Assembly (NCBI GenBank): GCA_001798455.1
Contig: MGSI01000061.1
Span: 1 to 8,018 of the forward strand
DNA length: 8,018 nucleotides
Origin: Deltaproteobacteria bacterium RIFCSPLOWO2_02_FULL_57_26
Lineage (GTDB): Bacteria > Desulfobacterota > Binatia > UBA9968
Direction of reading: 5' to 3'
Shown one piece after another: positions 6,492 through 8,018 of this stretch (within the stretch, counting starts at the first letter, position 1; each line of letters opens with the position of its first letter). The translations under genes and the position numbers were made by a program. The notes below the pieces were generated by a model that saw only the letters and a list, made by a program, of their open reading frames with translations, had not been told where the DNA came from and made no database searches.

Positions 6492-7224
6492 GATTTATTC
6501 CGTTTTGGTTCTGCTGCTTGCCTGGGTCGTTCTCTCTTTTGTTTTTTCGCCGCAAATTCTCCCCGGGCCCATTCCGGTCTTCGAGGCAATCTGGGAGAAT
6601 CTCACCTCGGGCGACGGTTTTTTTCATCTCTACAAGACCATCTTTCGAGTCCTCTTAGGTCTTTTTCTTGCCATGATCATTGGCAGCGCCTTCGGTATCG
6701 TGATGGGGATCTCACCTAAAGGGGAAAAGTTCTTGGAGAGCTGGGTCATGGTCGGACTCACCATACCGGCGGTGGTCTACGCCATCATCACGCTGTTGTG
6801 GTTCGGGCTCAACGATTTCGCCGCAGTGATTGCGATTGGAATCACGGCTTTCCCGGCGGTTGCCATTAATATGTGGCAGGGGGCGAAAGACATCGATATG
6901 CAACTCGTCACCATGGCTAAGGCCTTTCAAGTCCCTCGCCGCGATCTCATCCGCAAGGTGGTGCTGCCGCAGACGGTACCCTATGTCCTTGCGGCCGTTC
7001 GCTATGCCCTCGGCATCTCATGGAAGATAGCCACGACGGTGGAGCTGATCGGCATGAGCAGCGGGGTGGGATACATGCTGAATTACTGGTTTGGCCTTTT
7101 CTCTATGACCCAGGTGCTCGCTTGGGCACTCAGCTTCACCATTGTGCTTTTGGGTATCGAGTTCCTTTTGATCAACCCCTTTGAAAAACGGATTACGGCC
7201 TGGCGCACCGTCGTGCAGGTATAG
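6475..7224 (+). CDS. ABC transporter permease, SsuC/TauC-like
   Basis: This 249-residue hydrophobic protein has about six membrane segments (roughly 6-24, 54-78, 90-110, 112-132, 168-188 and 212-234). Between segments four and five it carries the cytoplasmic coupling loop MAKAFQVPRRDLIRKVVLP (147-165), a variant of the EAA motif that contacts the ATPase. Overall it matches the BPD_transp_1 permeases of sulfonate/taurine/nitrate type systems. Length and segment count look complete. The start overlaps the receptor gene by 17 bases and can use GGAGGG (6458-6463). A matching ATPase gene does not follow: after the stop come 161 non-coding bases and then a TAXI receptor. The ATPase must be encoded outside this window or be shared with another system. 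Confidence 0.88.
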   Translation: MHITLKIYSVLVLLLAWVVLSFVFSPQILPGPIPVFEAIWENLTSGDGFFHLYKTIFRVLLGLFLAMIIGSAFGIVMGISPKGEKFLESWVMVGLTIPAVVYAIITLLWFGLNDFAAVIAIGITAFPAVAINMWQGAKDIDMQLVTMAKAFQVPRRDLIRKVVLPQTVPYVLAAVRYALGISWKIATTVELIGMSSGVGYMLNYWFGLFSMTQVLAWALSFTIVLLGIEFLLINPFEKRITAWRTVVQV

Positions 7225-7385
7225 GTGTCTCTCTGTAGATAACGGGCAGCTATTCGGGTATGTGGCTGCTGAATGTCCGGGTTGCGCAAGGAATAAGGGC
7301 TTGCTCGTGGAGTGAAAGAAAACTGCAAGTCAGGATGCGTTCACAGAAAAACAGGGCGCCACGCCCAAAAGAGGAGGGAGATTCG
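7225..7385. other. Intergenic spacer before the TAXI receptor gene
   Basis: The 161 bases between the permease stop and the receptor start contain no credible ORF. A small hairpin, GGGCG-cca-CGCCC (7354-7366), lies just before the Shine-Dalgarno. A looser pair, GCAGC (7246-7250) with GCTGC (7265-7269), follows the permease. Neither has a T run, so no intrinsic terminator is supported. The gap length leaves room for a separate promoter, but none is convincing. Confidence 0.4.
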
Positions 7386-8018
7386 ATGAAGAAGACTTGT
7401 ATCGGGATTCTCGTCATGGGTTGGGCTTTGGTGCTGAGCCTCCCAGCGTCGGCGGCCGACGCTCAGCCAAAAACAGTCAGCATCGGAACTCATCCTATGG
7501 GGTCGATGTTTAACATCATTGGAACCGCCGCAGCCACGGTCGTCGCCAAAAATACAGCCATTAAGCCAACGGTTAAGCCTATGGCCGGACCGGTAGCCTG
7601 GTATCCCCTCTTGCAGACTGCTGAGGTTGATCTCGGAGTGGTAAACAACTGGGACGCGGAAAAAGGCTACCTCGGCCAATCCACTTATCAAAGGCTTTCT
7701 GAGGGAAAGGGTTTTCCACTCCGCCTTGTCGCAGTGACGATCCCCAATTCCATCAGCCTGGTGGTTTCTGCCGACTCGGGAATAATAGCGATCTCTCAAC
7801 TTAAGGGGAAGAGGGTAGCGGGAAGTTTTCCCACCCCTTCTCTGCAGGCTCAGACCGAAGCCATCCTGGCGAACGGCGGACTATCATTTGCTGATGTCAA
7901 AATAATCCCCGTCGACAGCCCGCCGAGTGGGATCAAGGCAGTCACCGAGGGTAGGGCCGATGCTTCTGGGACAGCTACGATTGGCATGCCGGTCATCGAG
8001 GAGTTACATGCCAGGAAA
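7386..8018 (+). CDS. TAXI-family TRAP transporter solute receptor, 3' truncated by window end
   Basis: An open frame of 211 codons runs from the ATG at 7386 to the window edge without a stop. AGGAGG (7372-7377) lies eight bases before the ATG. The N-terminus is a signal peptide (MKK, a hydrophobic core, likely cleavage after ASA at residue 23). The mature part starts TVSIGTHPMGSMFNIIG, the usual first strand and ligand loop of TAXI (TRAP-associated extracytoplasmic immunogenic) receptors. It continues with segments resembling the family, such as VDLGVVNNWDAEKGYLG and an LKGKRVAGSFPT hinge strand. TRAP systems use sodium-driven membrane proteins, and their genes would be expected downstream of the window. 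The ligand is unknown. A TAXI receptor is the best fit; a distant NMT1-like receptor is the main alternative. Confidence 0.82.
   Translation, partial: MKKTCIGILVMGWALVLSLPASAADAQPKTVSIGTHPMGSMFNIIGTAAATVVAKNTAIKPTVKPMAGPVAWYPLLQTAEVDLGVVNNWDAEKGYLGQSTYQRLSEGKGFPLRLVAVTIPNSISLVVSADSGIIAISQLKGKRVAGSFPTPSLQAQTEAILANGGLSFADVKIIPVDSPPSGIKAVTEGRADASGTATIGMPVIEELHARK

Noticed and set aside
7354..7366. Hairpin before the TAXI gene as a riboswitch or terminator
   Set aside because: It is a five-pair stem only, with no T run and no recognisable aptamer.

Overview
The window looks like a chromosomal catabolic and transport cluster from an uncultured, fairly GC-rich bacterium of the soil or sediment type, for example a member of Desulfobacterota, Tectomicrobia, Rokubacteria or Methylomirabilota. 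That assignment is inference. It rests on the protein style (many solute receptors, TctC-type receptors, ornithine cyclodeaminase paralogs) and on a C5/G5-rich palindromic intergenic repeat of a kind I associate with such genomes. All eight genes lie on the + strand, and no rRNA, tRNA, CRISPR array or transposase is visible.

Layout. (1) Positions 19-1275 and 1594-2088 encode the large and small subunits of a LeuC/LeuD-like (aconitase-superfamily) hydro-lyase. They are separated by a gene-free spacer of 318 bases that holds an 80-base palindrome built from 9-base units and, right after it, a 148-base MITE-like element with terminal inverted repeats and a long internal hairpin. (2) Positions 2107-3186, 3183-4283 and about 4300-5400 form a tightly packed run: an ornithine cyclodeaminase/mu-crystallin family protein, a TctC-type periplasmic receptor, and a second ornithine cyclodeaminase-like paralog. 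(3) Positions 5505-6491 and 6475-7224 encode an ABC-type (NMT1/SsuA-like) substrate-binding protein and its overlapping SsuC/TauC-like permease; no ATPase gene is present. (4) From 7386 to the window end lies the N-terminal part of a TAXI-family TRAP receptor.

How it may work together. The genes look like an uptake-plus-metabolism module for a small organic acid or amino-acid-like compound: three receptors from three unrelated transporter classes, a two-subunit dehydratase/isomerase, and two NAD(P)-binding OCD-like enzymes. The substrate cannot be read from the sequence.

The most striking point is that the LeuC-like subunit has lost all three cysteines that hold the [4Fe-4S] cluster in aconitase and isopropylmalate dehydratase (they align to His297, Thr357 and Asn360). 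It keeps the D-H and D-S-H active-site motifs and the substrate arginines. Its small-subunit partner also has a rebuilt catalytic loop. An aconitase-superfamily pair without the canonical cluster ligands, next to two OCD-family genes, is the best candidate here for an undescribed enzyme system.
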